This document shows positions 25,941 to 34,430 of a stretch of 64,000 nucleotides of DNA, piece by piece (the first letter of the stretch is position 1; each line of letters begins with the position of its first letter). Location: the NCBI GenBank assembly GCA_902586435.1, contig CACIHJ010000003.1, forward strand, positions 22,472-86,471, read 5' to 3'. This DNA is from an uncultured Bacteroidota bacterium. GTDB lineage: Bacteria; Bacteroidota; Bacteroidia; Flavobacteriales; Flavobacteriaceae. The notes beneath the pieces were generated by a model, which was given only the letters and a program-made list of their open reading frames with translations, did not search any database and was not told the DNA's origin. The translations under genes and the position numbers were made by a program.

Positions 25941-26732
25941 ATGTTCTCGGGAGTTTTACAAAAGATGACTAGTATTCATGATAAACCTATTAGATATATT
26001 CTAGATTTTGAATCCAACTTTATTCTTATGAATCAGGCTATAACTAAGGAAATTCATATTTCAAAAAAGGGATATTGCTGTTTATCATGTGCTGGGGATA
26101 TTGAAATTTTTGCAAACGGTTTTTGTAAAAAGTGTTTTTTTGAGTCGCCAAAGTCTGGTGATTGGATTATGAGACCTGAATTAAGCAAAGCTCATCTTGA
26201 TGAAGAAGATAGGGACCTTGAATTTGAAAAAAAAATGCAACTACAGCCACATATAGTCTACCTCTCTATAACAAGTGGACTTAAGGTTGGTGTAACAAGA
26301 AAGAACAATATGTTAACAAGATGGGTAGATCAAGGTGCTTCTGAATCAATAATATTACTTGAACTTCCTAACAGATATTTAGCTGGTTTAGCTGAAGTTG
26401 AATTAAAAGAAGGGTACTCTGACAAAACTAATTGGAGAAAAATGCTAACAAATGAATTCACTAAGTTAGATCTGATTAAAGAAAAAAAAGATGCCTTAGA
26501 TAGATTATCCGAGGAATTAAAAAAATATAAATCAGGAAATGAAACGGTTTATCAATTTAACTACAATGTTTTGAACTATCCAAAAAGTGTTAAGTCAGTT
26601 AGTTTAAAAAAATCTGATCAAATAAAGGGAAAACTAATAGGTATTAAAGGTCAGTATCTCATTTTTGAGGATTCCACTGTATTTAATATTAGATCAAATG
26701 AAGGATATTTAGTAGAAATTGATTTAAAATAA
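25941..26732 (+). CDS. DUF2797 domain protein
   Basis: A 263-residue protein of the DUF2797 family, whose function is not established. A zinc-ribbon-like set of cysteines occurs near the N-terminus (C46, C47, C50, C62, C65). The central part IVYLSITSGLKVGVTRKNNMLTRW resembles the GIY-YIG-like fold suggested for this family, with the Arg of GVTR and a downstream Glu (LAEVELKEG) as candidate active residues; that comparison is inference. It faces away from the GH3 gene and overlaps the end of rluF by nine bases. Confidence 0.8.
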   Translation: MFSGVLQKMTSIHDKPIRYILDFESNFILMNQAITKEIHISKKGYCCLSCAGDIEIFANGFCKKCFFESPKSGDWIMRPELSKAHLDEEDRDLEFEKKMQLQPHIVYLSITSGLKVGVTRKNNMLTRWVDQGASESIILLELPNRYLAGLAEVELKEGYSDKTNWRKMLTNEFTKLDLIKEKKDALDRLSEELKKYKSGNETVYQFNYNVLNYPKSVKSVSLKKSDQIKGKLIGIKGQYLIFEDSTVFNIRSNEGYLVEIDLK

Positions 26733-27410
26733 TTGCTTTATTTCATTCTCATCAAGAAACCTGTATTCACCAACCTTAGTGTCAAGCTGAATATCCATTA
26801 CCCTAATTCTTTTTAGTTTTGTGACCCTATATCCAAGTGAATTACACATTCTCCTAATCTGTCTATTTAATCCTTGGGTTAGAACTATCTTAAACTGATT
26901 TTCATAAGTCTTTTCAACATAACATTTTTTGGTAAGCTTACCCATAATCCTCACTCCGGTTCTCATTTTATGAATGAAATCTTTATCGATTTTTTTGTTT
27001 AATGTTACTAAATACTCCTTCTCTTTTTTGTTTTCAGCTCTTAATACATTATTTACAATATCTCCATTATTTGTTAACAAGATAAGTCCTTCACTATCTT
27101 TATCTAGCCTTCCTATAGTGAATAGTCTTTTATTAAAATTTATAAAGTCAATAATATTGTTTTTTACTTTTTGATTTCCAGTACACTCAATCCCAACGGG
27201 TTTATTAAATGCTATATATATTTTGTCCTCTATCTTATTTATTAACTCTCCATCAACTTTTACCAAATCATCTCTGTTGACCTTTGAGCCCAATACAGCA
27301 ACTTTTCCGTTGATATAAACTCTTCCTTGTGAAATTATTTTATCGGCACCTCTTCTAGAGCAGAATCCAACTTCACTTAAAAACTTATTTATTCTTATTT
27401 TCTCTTCCAA
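26724..27410 (-). CDS. rluF: 23S rRNA pseudouridine synthase, RluF type
   Basis: Isomerises a specific uridine in 23S rRNA (U2604 in E. coli numbering). It has an N-terminal S4 RNA-binding domain (RINKFLSEVGFCSRRGADKII), then the RsuA/RluB/E/F catalytic domain with GRLDKDSEGLILLTNNGD, where the Asp is catalytic, and QGLNRQIRRMCNSLGYRV. The wording GVRIMGKLTKKCYV fits RluF rather than RluB or RluE. It ends four bases before the transporter gene start region, on the same strand. Confidence 0.88.
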   Translation of the reverse strand: MEEKIRINKFLSEVGFCSRRGADKIISQGRVYINGKVAVLGSKVNRDDLVKVDGELINKIEDKIYIAFNKPVGIECTGNQKVKNNIIDFINFNKRLFTIGRLDKDSEGLILLTNNGDIVNNVLRAENKKEKEYLVTLNKKIDKDFIHKMRTGVRIMGKLTKKCYVEKTYENQFKIVLTQGLNRQIRRMCNSLGYRVTKLKRIRVMDIQLDTKVGEYRFLDENEIKQLF

Positions 27411-27413
27411 GAT

Positions 27414-28118
27414 CTAATCTATTTTTAGTTCTTCTCCAACTTTTAATCCGAATTTTTTCCTAAATACCCATACAAAAAAGTATAAAAGGGGAGTATCTAA
27501 AATTGCCACAATAACTTTAAATAAAAACCCTGATATTACAAGAACTAAAAACTTGTCACTAGGAATAATATCAGCAATTATTAATAATGAAACAATAGTT
27601 AATGTGTCCATTAATTGAGATGTAAAAGTAGAGAAGTTATTTCTTAGCCAAAGGTGTTTCCCTTTAGTTAATTTTTTCCAAAAATGATAAATTCTAATAT
27701 CAATATACTGTGCAATTAAGTATGCAAACATTGATGCAAGTACTGCTAAAGGAGCATTCAGGAACACTTTATTAAAAGTTTCATCATTAATTGGAGAAGC
27801 TTCTATGGCAGGAACTTGACTGGATATTAGAATTAGTAAAATTGAAAAAATAGAGGCAAAAATACCAGTTGTTACTACTTGATTGGCTTTTCGTTTACCA
27901 TAAATTTCTGATATTAAATCAGTTATTAAAAAAGTAAGAGGGTAAGGTAAAATTCCAACGGATAATTCAAAAAGCTTAACCCCATATATATTAATCTCAA
28001 AAGGGTACCAATAAAATATTTTTGTAAAAATTAAGTTTGAGGCTACTAGAGAAGTTATAAATAATCCGGCGAGAATTAAATAAATTTTATTAGCTAGAAC
28101 AATCTGATTTTTTTTCAT
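27414..28118 (-). CDS. Queuosine precursor transporter (YhhQ/VUT family)
   Basis: An inner-membrane protein of about 234 residues with six or so hydrophobic segments. The segment LPYPLTFLITDLISEIYGKRKANQVV is the family signature. YhhQ-family proteins import preQ0/preQ1 for queuosine in tRNA. The ATG at 28118 (MKKNQIVL) is preferred over a frame open to 28175, which would add 19 residues and overlap the trmH-family gene. A second, more divergent paralog lies at 47334. Confidence 0.85.
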   Translation of the reverse strand: MKKNQIVLANKIYLILAGLFITSLVASNLIFTKIFYWYPFEINIYGVKLFELSVGILPYPLTFLITDLISEIYGKRKANQVVTTGIFASIFSILLILISSQVPAIEASPINDETFNKVFLNAPLAVLASMFAYLIAQYIDIRIYHFWKKLTKGKHLWLRNNFSTFTSQLMDTLTIVSLLIIADIIPSDKFLVLVISGFLFKVIVAILDTPLLYFFVWVFRKKFGLKVGEELKID

Positions 28119-28134
28119 AATCGCAAATTTATAA

Positions 28135-28668
28135 TTAAAGATTGAAACTTTTTTGATAAAAATCCCATAATACAATTCCAGCTGCTACAGAAACATTAAG
28201 TGAATGTTTTGTTCCTACTTGAGGAATTTCAATAACATGTTTTGAAGCTTTTATAAATTCTTCTCTTACGCCTTCAACTTCATTGCCAAATACAAAACCA
28301 TATATAGAGCCAGTAACTGGATGAAAATCTTGAATCTTAATTGATTTATCAGCTTGTTCTACTGCAGTAATTATGATATTATCTTTTTTGAGCTTTTGTA
28401 TTAAGTCTTCAGGTTCTTTAATATATTCCCAATCTACAGAATCTGTTGATCCTAAAGCTGTTTTTTCCATTCTAAGGTTTTCTGGAGTTGCGGTTATACC
28501 GCATATATATAACTTTTTAATTAAAAAAGAATCAGAGCTTCTAAATATTGAACCTACATTATGGATACTTCTTATATTGTCTAATACAACTATAGCAGGA
28601 GTCTTATCTGCTTTTTTAAATTCTTCAATTGATTTTCTATTTAACTCTGTATTTTTTAATTTACGCAT
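28135..28668 (-). CDS. TrmH/SpoU family RNA methyltransferase
   Basis: A small SPOUT (alpha/beta-knot) RNA 2'-O-methyltransferase of 177 residues. The three SpoU motifs are present: NIRSIHNVGSIFRSSDSF, FVFGNEVEGVREE and IPQVGTKHSLNVSVAAGIVL. It lacks the N-terminal extension of RlmB and is close in size to TrmL-like enzymes, but the target RNA cannot be told from sequence. It is divergent from mutS across a 45-base gap. Confidence 0.88.
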   Translation of the reverse strand: MRKLKNTELNRKSIEEFKKADKTPAIVVLDNIRSIHNVGSIFRSSDSFLIKKLYICGITATPENLRMEKTALGSTDSVDWEYIKEPEDLIQKLKKDNIIITAVEQADKSIKIQDFHPVTGSIYGFVFGNEVEGVREEFIKASKHVIEIPQVGTKHSLNVSVAAGIVLWDFYQKSFNL

Positions 28669-28713
28669 ATAAGTAAAAATAAAAATATTTACTTTAGTAA
28701 AAATGCAAATATT

Positions 28714-31305
28714 GTGACAAAAGCTTCAAAAGTAACACCTTTAATGAAACAATACAATGATATTAAATCAAAGTATCCAGATGCAATATTATTATTTAGA
28801 GTAGGAGACTTTTATGAAACTTTTGGAGATGATGCTGTTGTGGCATCCAAGGTTTTAGGAATTGTTTTAACTAAAAGAGGAGCGGGCTCAACAAGTGAAA
28901 CAGAACTAGCAGGCTTTCCTCATCATTCAATAGGGAATTATTTACCTAAGCTTGTAAAATCAGGTTACAGAGTTGCAATATGTGATCAATTAGAAGATCC
29001 AAAACTTACAAAAAAAATTGTTAAAAGAGGAGTCACCGAAATTGTAACTCCTGGTGTAGCATTAACCGATGGCGTTTTAGAACAAAAGGAGAATAACTAT
29101 TTAGCATCAGTTTGTTTCTTAAAGGATAAATGCGGAATGTCATTTATAGATGTTTCTACAGGAGACTTTTACTTAGCAGAAGGATCAGCAAAACTAGCAG
29201 ATCAATTACTAACCAATTATGCACCAAAAGAAATATTGGTTCCTAAGCCATCAAAAAAAATATTTCAAGAATCATTTGATAAAGGATATAATTCATTCTT
29301 TCTTGATGATTGGGTTTTTGAAGAGTCTTATGCAAAAAATAAATTGTTAACCCATTTCAATACTAAAAGCCTAAAAGGTTTTGGAATTGTAAACCAGGAT
29401 TTAGCTCAAATTGCTGCAGGAGCGATAATCCATTATTTAAACGATACAGAACATAATAAACTTTCACATATTAATCGTATTCAAAAAATTTATCCTGATG
29501 ATTATGTTTGGATGGATAGATTTACAATTAGAAATCTTGAATTATTTAACTCAAATTCTCCAGGAGGATATAATCTTTCTGATACTATTGATGGTACAAT
29601 AACTCCTATGGGTTCAAGAAAAATTAAAAATTGGATAGCATTCCCTTTAGTTAAAGAGAAAGAAATTAAAAAAAGACAGGATCTAGTTAAATCACTTGTA
29701 AATAATGAGGATATATCAGAGACATTAAAATATAATTTTGATAATATTATTGATATTGAGAGGGTAATGACCAAAATTGCTACATATAGAGTTAATCCTA
29801 GAGAGTTAGTTCAATTAGGGGATTCATTAAATAACGTATCAGAAATTAAAAAGCTTCTAGAGAGCTCCAAGTCTAAAGAGTTAAAATCTTTTGGTAAAAG
29901 AATTTCTAAAACTAAAAAGTATGTTGATATTATCTATAATACATTAAATCAAGAAGCACCAGTTCAAATAAATAAAGGAAACGTAATAATTTATAATTTT
30001 TCTAAAGAACTAGATGATCTTAGATCAATACACAATTCAGGGAAAGAATATTTAGATCAAATGCTTGAAAGAGAAAGTGAAAAAACTAAAATTCCTTCTT
30101 TAAAGATATCTTTTAATAATGTATTTGGCTATTATATAGAGGTTAGAAATACTCATAAGGATAAAGTTCCGGAAGGATGGATAAGAAAACAGACTCTAGT
30201 TAATGCTGAAAGATATATAACAGAAGAATTAAAATCATATGAGGAAAAAATATTGACTGCAGAAGAAAAAATTAAAGTCCTAGAGAATAAAATATATATT
30301 GAATTGTTAGATAAGCTTCAAAAAAGCTTAATTGATCTTAAAAATATAGCTAGCTGTATCTCAGAATTGGATGTTTTAAATTCATTTACTGAACAAGCAA
30401 TTAAATTTGATTATATATGTCCAAAAATTTCTAAGGATCAAATCATTCAAATAAAAAATGGAAGACACCCTGTAATAGAAAGAAATGTACCTCATGGAGA
30501 ATCGTATGTGCCAAATAGTGTTTTACTTAATAAAAAACAGCAAATAATAATGATTACTGGGCCAAATATGTCTGGTAAATCAGCAATTCTTAGACAAACA
30601 GCATTACTTACTTTGCTTTCTCAAATTGGTAGTTTTGTTCCAGCAGAGGAAATGACATTTGGTTTAGTTGATCGGATATTTACTAGAGTTGGGGCAAGTG
30701 ACAATATCTCTATGGGTGAATCTACATTTATGGTTGAGATGAATGAAACAGCTTCAATCTTAAATAATTTGACAAAGTCAAGTTTGATTTTGTTAGATGA
30801 GATAGGGAGGGGAACAAGCACATATGATGGAATTTCTATAGCTTGGGCTATAGCTGAGTATTTACACGAACATAAAGACAGACCAAAAGTTCTCTTTGCT
30901 ACTCATTATCATGAACTCAATCAAATGGAAAACCACTTTAAAAGAATAAAAAACTTTAATGTATCTGTGAAGGAGTTAAAAGATGATGTAGTATTTTTAA
31001 GAAAGTTAGAAAGGGGTGGGAGTGCTCATAGCTTTGGAATTCATGTTGCAAAAATGGCAGGTATACCAAAGACAGTATTATCATCAGCAGTTAAAAAATT
31101 AGGTACTATGGAAAGAGCTAATGGCTCTTATAAAAAAAATGATAGCAAATCAGATGACTTCCAACTCAGCTTTTTTGATATAGAGGACCCAAAAATGCAA
31201 GAGATAAAAAAAATAATAAAAGATTTAGATATAGAAAGTTTAAGCCCTATTGAAGCCTTGCTAAAACTTAATCAAATTAAAAAAGAAATCGAAGATGAAA
31301 GTTGA
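28714..31305 (+). CDS. mutS: DNA mismatch repair protein MutS
   Basis: Recognises mismatches and recruits MutL. The N-terminal mismatch-binding Phe-x-Glu motif is FRVGDFYETFGDDA; connector, lever and clamp domains follow; the ATPase has Walker A TGPNMSGKSAILRQ and Walker B LILLDEIGRGTSTYDG. The length of 863 residues is that of MutS1. The start codon is GTG, supported by the conserved opening KVTPLMKQYN ten bases in. Its last codons overlap the start of a separate small Smr-domain gene. Confidence 0.96.
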   Translation: MTKASKVTPLMKQYNDIKSKYPDAILLFRVGDFYETFGDDAVVASKVLGIVLTKRGAGSTSETELAGFPHHSIGNYLPKLVKSGYRVAICDQLEDPKLTKKIVKRGVTEIVTPGVALTDGVLEQKENNYLASVCFLKDKCGMSFIDVSTGDFYLAEGSAKLADQLLTNYAPKEILVPKPSKKIFQESFDKGYNSFFLDDWVFEESYAKNKLLTHFNTKSLKGFGIVNQDLAQIAAGAIIHYLNDTEHNKLSHINRIQKIYPDDYVWMDRFTIRNLELFNSNSPGGYNLSDTIDGTITPMGSRKIKNWIAFPLVKEKEIKKRQDLVKSLVNNEDISETLKYNFDNIIDIERVMTKIATYRVNPRELVQLGDSLNNVSEIKKLLESSKSKELKSFGKRISKTKKYVDIIYNTLNQEAPVQINKGNVIIYNFSKELDDLRSIHNSGKEYLDQMLERESEKTKIPSLKISFNNVFGYYIEVRNTHKDKVPEGWIRKQTLVNAERYITEELKSYEEKILTAEEKIKVLENKIYIELLDKLQKSLIDLKNIASCISELDVLNSFTEQAIKFDYICPKISKDQIIQIKNGRHPVIERNVPHGESYVPNSVLLNKKQQIIMITGPNMSGKSAILRQTALLTLLSQIGSFVPAEEMTFGLVDRIFTRVGASDNISMGESTFMVEMNETASILNNLTKSSLILLDEIGRGTSTYDGISIAWAIAEYLHEHKDRPKVLFATHYHELNQMENHFKRIKNFNVSVKELKDDVVFLRKLERGGSAHSFGIHVAKMAGIPKTVLSSAVKKLGTMERANGSYKKNDSKSDDFQLSFFDIEDPKMQEIKKIIKDLDIESLSPIEALLKLNQIKKEIEDES

Positions 31306-31522
31306 TTTACATGGAATGCCTCATCCTGAGGCTATAGAGAAAGTAGAAGAAATCATGCTTTTAAATTCTGCTAAAGGGAGTGTTGATTTAACAGTAATTA
31401 CAGGAAACTCACCTTCTCTTCAGAGTAAAATTATTAATCAGATATGTGATAAACATGGTTTTGTTTATTACAAACCCCCTCATAATGCAGGTGAAATAGT
31501 AATTCAATATGAAAAAATTTAG
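31295..31522 (+). CDS. Stand-alone Smr domain protein
   Basis: A 75-residue protein made of one Smr domain, the nuclease-like module usually fused to the C-terminus of MutS2. It opens with VDLHGMPHPEAIEKVEEIM, matching the LDLHG motif, and ends GEIVIQYEKI, where Smr domains have a GxxxVxL strand. The central HGKG(T/S)G motif is degenerate here (ITGNSPSLQSKI). It overlaps mutS by 11 bases and the next lipoprotein gene by 14, so all three are likely on one transcript. The functional link to mutS is inference. Confidence 0.75.
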   Translation: MKVDLHGMPHPEAIEKVEEIMLLNSAKGSVDLTVITGNSPSLQSKIINQICDKHGFVYYKPPHNAGEIVIQYEKI

Positions 31523-32627
31523 AATTGTTATTTTACTTTTATTGGTATTTGTAAACTCATGTTCTAAAGAGGATGAAATTAAATCACTTAATGAACTAGT
31601 AGATAGTCTGCAAAATAAAATTGCACAACTCAACTCTGAAATTAATGATTATTCAAATCAAATAACACAACTGATTTCTCAGAATAATGTTTTTACAGTC
31701 CAGATTGAAGGTTTAAATAATCAATTAACTGGCTTACAAAATAATATTCAAAATTATATTGATGAGATTCAAGTTCTTACTGAATCTAATGAATTACTTC
31801 AAAGTGAAAATAACACATTGACAAATCAGTTAACAGACCTTCAAGATCAGCTTTACGATATTCAATCTCAATCTGCAGAAAGTGGAATTTATATATTTAA
31901 CCAAATTAATTTAACTGACCCTCCATTTGGAGGGACTATGTGGGATTTGCCCGATCTAATTACCTCGTCTGACTATACTGTATACTCTTCATCAGTATAT
32001 CAAGGTGTAGAGACAAGACTATTTTATGATAAGGCTATACCTGATTTTGTTAATTATCCAGCTCATATTTTTAAAGTAAATTTTGGTGATGGGCTTTCAG
32101 TTGATTTTGAGATCTATTCAGAATTTTCTGAACAAGAGGCAATTTCAATTGAACAAAAGTATGCTCCCCTTCTAGGTCAGCTAGGGAAAGAATTAAGAAA
32201 AAATATAAAATCAATAGAATTCTTAAAAGGAGATTTTGTAGCATCTGCCCAACGCTCAACAGATCTATCATATGCAAATATTACTTTTCATATTGATTGG
32301 TTAAATAACTCGGTTGAGACTAGGCCAGATGGTGACAAAACAGAAGAATTACTTATTCATGAATCTGCTCACCTTTCAATTGATCCATATGTATATGATC
32401 AACAAGGATGGATAGATGCTGTTAGTTTAGATAATAATTATATTTCTACTTATGCAAAAGATAACCCTGACTCAGAAGATGTTGCTGAAACCTTTCAGGC
32501 ATATATAGCTGTAAAATATTTTCCTGAAAGAATTTCAAATAGTTTAAGAGACACAATATTGTCTGTATGTTTAAATCGTTTTAAATATTTTGATTCATTA
32601 AACTTTGATTTATCAATTTATAAATAA
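31509..32627 (+). CDS. Coiled-coil lipoprotein with a putative zinc metallopeptidase domain
   Basis: Not recognised as a named family. The N-terminus is a lipoprotein signal peptide with lipobox VNSC (Cys18). Residues 20-122 form a long Asn/Gln/Leu-rich coiled coil (NNQLTGLQNNI, ENNTLTNQLTDLQDQL). The C-terminal part (about 125-372) holds an HExxH zinc motif (HESAH, 284-288) and a downstream SEDVAETFQAY (Glu327), the arrangement of gluzincin-type peptidases. This suggests a lipid-anchored protease facing the periplasm or cell surface. The substrate is unknown. It overlaps the Smr gene by 14 bases. Confidence 0.7.
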   Translation: MKKFRIVILLLLVFVNSCSKEDEIKSLNELVDSLQNKIAQLNSEINDYSNQITQLISQNNVFTVQIEGLNNQLTGLQNNIQNYIDEIQVLTESNELLQSENNTLTNQLTDLQDQLYDIQSQSAESGIYIFNQINLTDPPFGGTMWDLPDLITSSDYTVYSSSVYQGVETRLFYDKAIPDFVNYPAHIFKVNFGDGLSVDFEIYSEFSEQEAISIEQKYAPLLGQLGKELRKNIKSIEFLKGDFVASAQRSTDLSYANITFHIDWLNNSVETRPDGDKTEELLIHESAHLSIDPYVYDQQGWIDAVSLDNNYISTYAKDNPDSEDVAETFQAYIAVKYFPERISNSLRDTILSVCLNRFKYFDSLNFDLSIYK

Positions 32628-32665
32628 GTAAGGATTAAAATAGATAATAGTATCGTAAAATATTA

Positions 32666-32673
32666 TAAATTTG
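32666..32673 (+). promoter_or_regulatory. Candidate -7 element for the tRNA-Gly/tRNA-Leu pair
   Basis: TAAATTTG matches TAnnTTTG exactly and ends seven bases before the mature 5' end of tRNA-Gly. Confidence 0.5.
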
Positions 32674-32680
32674 CATTCGC

Positions 32681-32752
32681 GCGAAAGTAGCTCAGGGGTA
32701 GAGCATCACCTTGCCAAGGTGAGGGTCGCGGGTTCAAATCCCGTCTTTCGCT
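32681..32752 (+). tRNA. tRNA-Gly (anticodon GCC)
   Basis: The cloverleaf folds with acceptor GCGAAAG/CTTTCGC, D arm GCTC/GAGC, anticodon stem TCACC/GGTGA with loop TTGCCAA (anticodon GCC), and T arm GCGGG/CCCGT around TTCAAAT. Discriminator T is usual for glycine. CCA is not encoded. It is followed five bases later by tRNA-Leu(TAA). Confidence 0.96.
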
Positions 32753-32757
32753 CAATT

Positions 32758-32843
32758 GCTCGAGTGGTGGAATTGGTAGACACGTTGGACTTAAAATCCA
32801 ATGAACAGCAATGTTCGTGCGGGTTCAAGTCCCGCCTCGAGTA
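32758..32843 (+). tRNA. tRNA-Leu (anticodon TAA)
   Basis: A class II tRNA: acceptor GCTCGAG/CTCGAGT with a G-U first pair, anticodon stem TTGGA/TCCAA with loop CTTAAAA (anticodon UAA), a long variable arm (GAACAGCAATGTTC) and T arm GCGGG/CCCGC. Discriminator is A. CCA is not encoded. It is co-transcribed with tRNA-Gly and followed by a terminator. Confidence 0.96.
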
Positions 32844-32849
32844 CAGAAA

Positions 32850-32874
32850 AGCCTCCTTTTAGGGGGCTTTTTTT
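32850..32874 (+). terminator. Rho-independent terminator, possibly bidirectional
   Basis: AGCCTCC pairs with GGGGGCT (one T-G pair) around loop TTTTA, followed by seven Ts. It ends the tRNA pair. The 3' half also encodes the last residues of the convergent gene at 32859, and the reverse-strand hairpin is followed by TTTT, so it may serve both directions. Confidence 0.75.
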
Positions 32875-33392
32875 GCTATTTCAATGTGAGCAAGGTGATG
32901 TCTTACATGCCATGCATACATTCCAACATGCTCGTGAAGAAATATATTCTTATCTCTATTTGAATGATAATATGTTTTATTAAAATCTTCTTGAGAAAAA
33001 GTTTTTAATAGACCAACCCATTTTGAATGGATACCTTCAATTATGTTTAAACTATCTCTTACATCTAATGTGTTTGCGTCAGGAGTGGATAAGAACTCAT
33101 CAACCTCATACATCTTCACATTTGGATTGTCTTCAAGAATTGTATGCTTTGTTCTTAAAAAAGCATAGGTATGAGTATCACACCAATGATGAATTATTTG
33201 GGCAATATTCATTCCTCCTTCTCTATATGTTTTTTTGAAATCTGATTCATTGAGATCTTTTATAGACTCTTTTAATATTTCTGCAAACGCTCCTAGTGTT
33301 TTCATATCCTCTGATGTTTTTGAAAAGTCAAACTCTAGATTAGCTTTGTATTTCCCAATTGGGAACTGCAGTTTTTCAATGTTTTCTTCCAT
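32859..33392 (-). CDS. DinB/YfiT-like putative metal-dependent hydrolase (bacillithiol transferase type)
   Basis: A 177-residue four-helix protein of the DinB superfamily, closest in pattern to YfiT/BstA. The opening FPIGKYKA matches the 'YPIGKF' start of that group. The three metal-binding histidines are probably in MNIAQIIHHWCDTHTYAF and MYAWHVRHHLAHIEI. BstA-type enzymes transfer bacillithiol to electrophiles; many Bacteroidota make bacillithiol, but no biosynthesis genes are in this window. Its final codons lie in the terminator of the tRNA pair. Confidence 0.78.
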   Translation of the reverse strand: MEENIEKLQFPIGKYKANLEFDFSKTSEDMKTLGAFAEILKESIKDLNESDFKKTYREGGMNIAQIIHHWCDTHTYAFLRTKHTILEDNPNVKMYEVDEFLSTPDANTLDVRDSLNIIEGIHSKWVGLLKTFSQEDFNKTYYHSNRDKNIFLHEHVGMYAWHVRHHLAHIEIAKKAP

Positions 33393-33396
33393 TATA

Positions 33397-34386
33397 CTAT
33401 TTGTTAGTTGTTAAAATTTTTTTTACAATTTCTCCAGAGTTGTCTTTATAATTAATATGTAATACTGTTGGAGAATTAATCCATTCTTTTATTTTTTCAA
33501 TATAATTTAATGAGAATTCTTTTAATATTTGAATTCCTTCCTTTTCAAGAGCTGCTGCATTAAATTGCTGCTCTATTTGAGCTTTTACAGGTATTACAAG
33601 CATTGGTTTTCCTAAAAAAATTGCTTCAGATGTTAAAGAGAATCCTCCAGCGCAAATTATTCCATAACATGAAGCTATCTTTTTTGTAAATAGATTATCA
33701 GAAATAGAATTGATACTTATCCCCTCTAAATTATAATCAGAATTACTTTCATTTGTAAAGATTGTCCATTTCATTTTAACAGGTATCTCTTTAATTATAT
33801 TGATAATATTATTTATCGAATATGTAGGCAAATAAATTAATATCTCATTACTAGTTGAAGTATTAATCTCTCTAATTCTGTCTCTAATAATTGGATCTAA
33901 TATATTTTTATTATAGGGTCTGTAATGATATCCATATCCGACTTTCGATGGACAAAAAAGATTTATTGCAGAAAGAACTATTCTGCTATACCTTTTTGGT
34001 TTAGGAACATTCTTTGAATTAAGTACATATTGATTACTTAATGCCACGCATTTAACTCCTCTTAGTATACAAGCCCATGCTGAAATTGGTTCATAATCAC
34101 TTACTACTAAATCATAATTTTTTACAGGAGAATTAAATATATCAACTAAAAATTGAAAATAGTTGTTATAAAAAATTGTTTTAATCCAATTGATTGATCC
34201 AGATTTGGATGTAAAAAATTTAAAACCTTGGTAATGCTTTATAGGGGTTTTGTATGTTGGAAAATTATTAGAAGGTCCACTGGTTAATATATCTACTCTT
34301 GCCTTTTTAATAAATTCGGGGACTAGTTTTTGAGCACGAGAAAGATGACCATTTCCTTGTGTTTGAATAGCATATAAAATTTTCAT
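33397..34386 (-). CDS. Glycosyltransferase, GT28/MurG-like fold
   Basis: A 329-residue GT-B glycosyltransferase-like protein with no membrane segment. The N-terminus MKILYAIQTQGNGHLSRAQKLVPEF has the Gly-rich GNGHLSR loop of the MurG/UGT type; the C-terminal donor site is IICAGGFSLTSEAIFLGKPMLVIPVKAQIEQQFNA, with the conserved Glu and Gln. Similar proteins are annotated in Bacteroidota simply as glycosyltransferases; the sugar and acceptor are unknown. Four bases separate it from the DinB-like gene, suggesting co-transcription. Confidence 0.8.
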   Translation of the reverse strand: MKILYAIQTQGNGHLSRAQKLVPEFIKKARVDILTSGPSNNFPTYKTPIKHYQGFKFFTSKSGSINWIKTIFYNNYFQFLVDIFNSPVKNYDLVVSDYEPISAWACILRGVKCVALSNQYVLNSKNVPKPKRYSRIVLSAINLFCPSKVGYGYHYRPYNKNILDPIIRDRIREINTSTSNEILIYLPTYSINNIINIIKEIPVKMKWTIFTNESNSDYNLEGISINSISDNLFTKKIASCYGIICAGGFSLTSEAIFLGKPMLVIPVKAQIEQQFNAAALEKEGIQILKEFSLNYIEKIKEWINSPTVLHINYKDNSGEIVKKILTTNK

Positions 34387-34430
34387 TTTTATTTAAAAAA
34401 TATAAGATAGAAAATTAAGATAGTATTAAA

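Noticed and set aside
32671..32862. A 63-codon plus-strand frame over the two tRNA genes
   Set aside because: It lies across two perfect tRNA cloverleaves; its translation is that of tRNA sequence.
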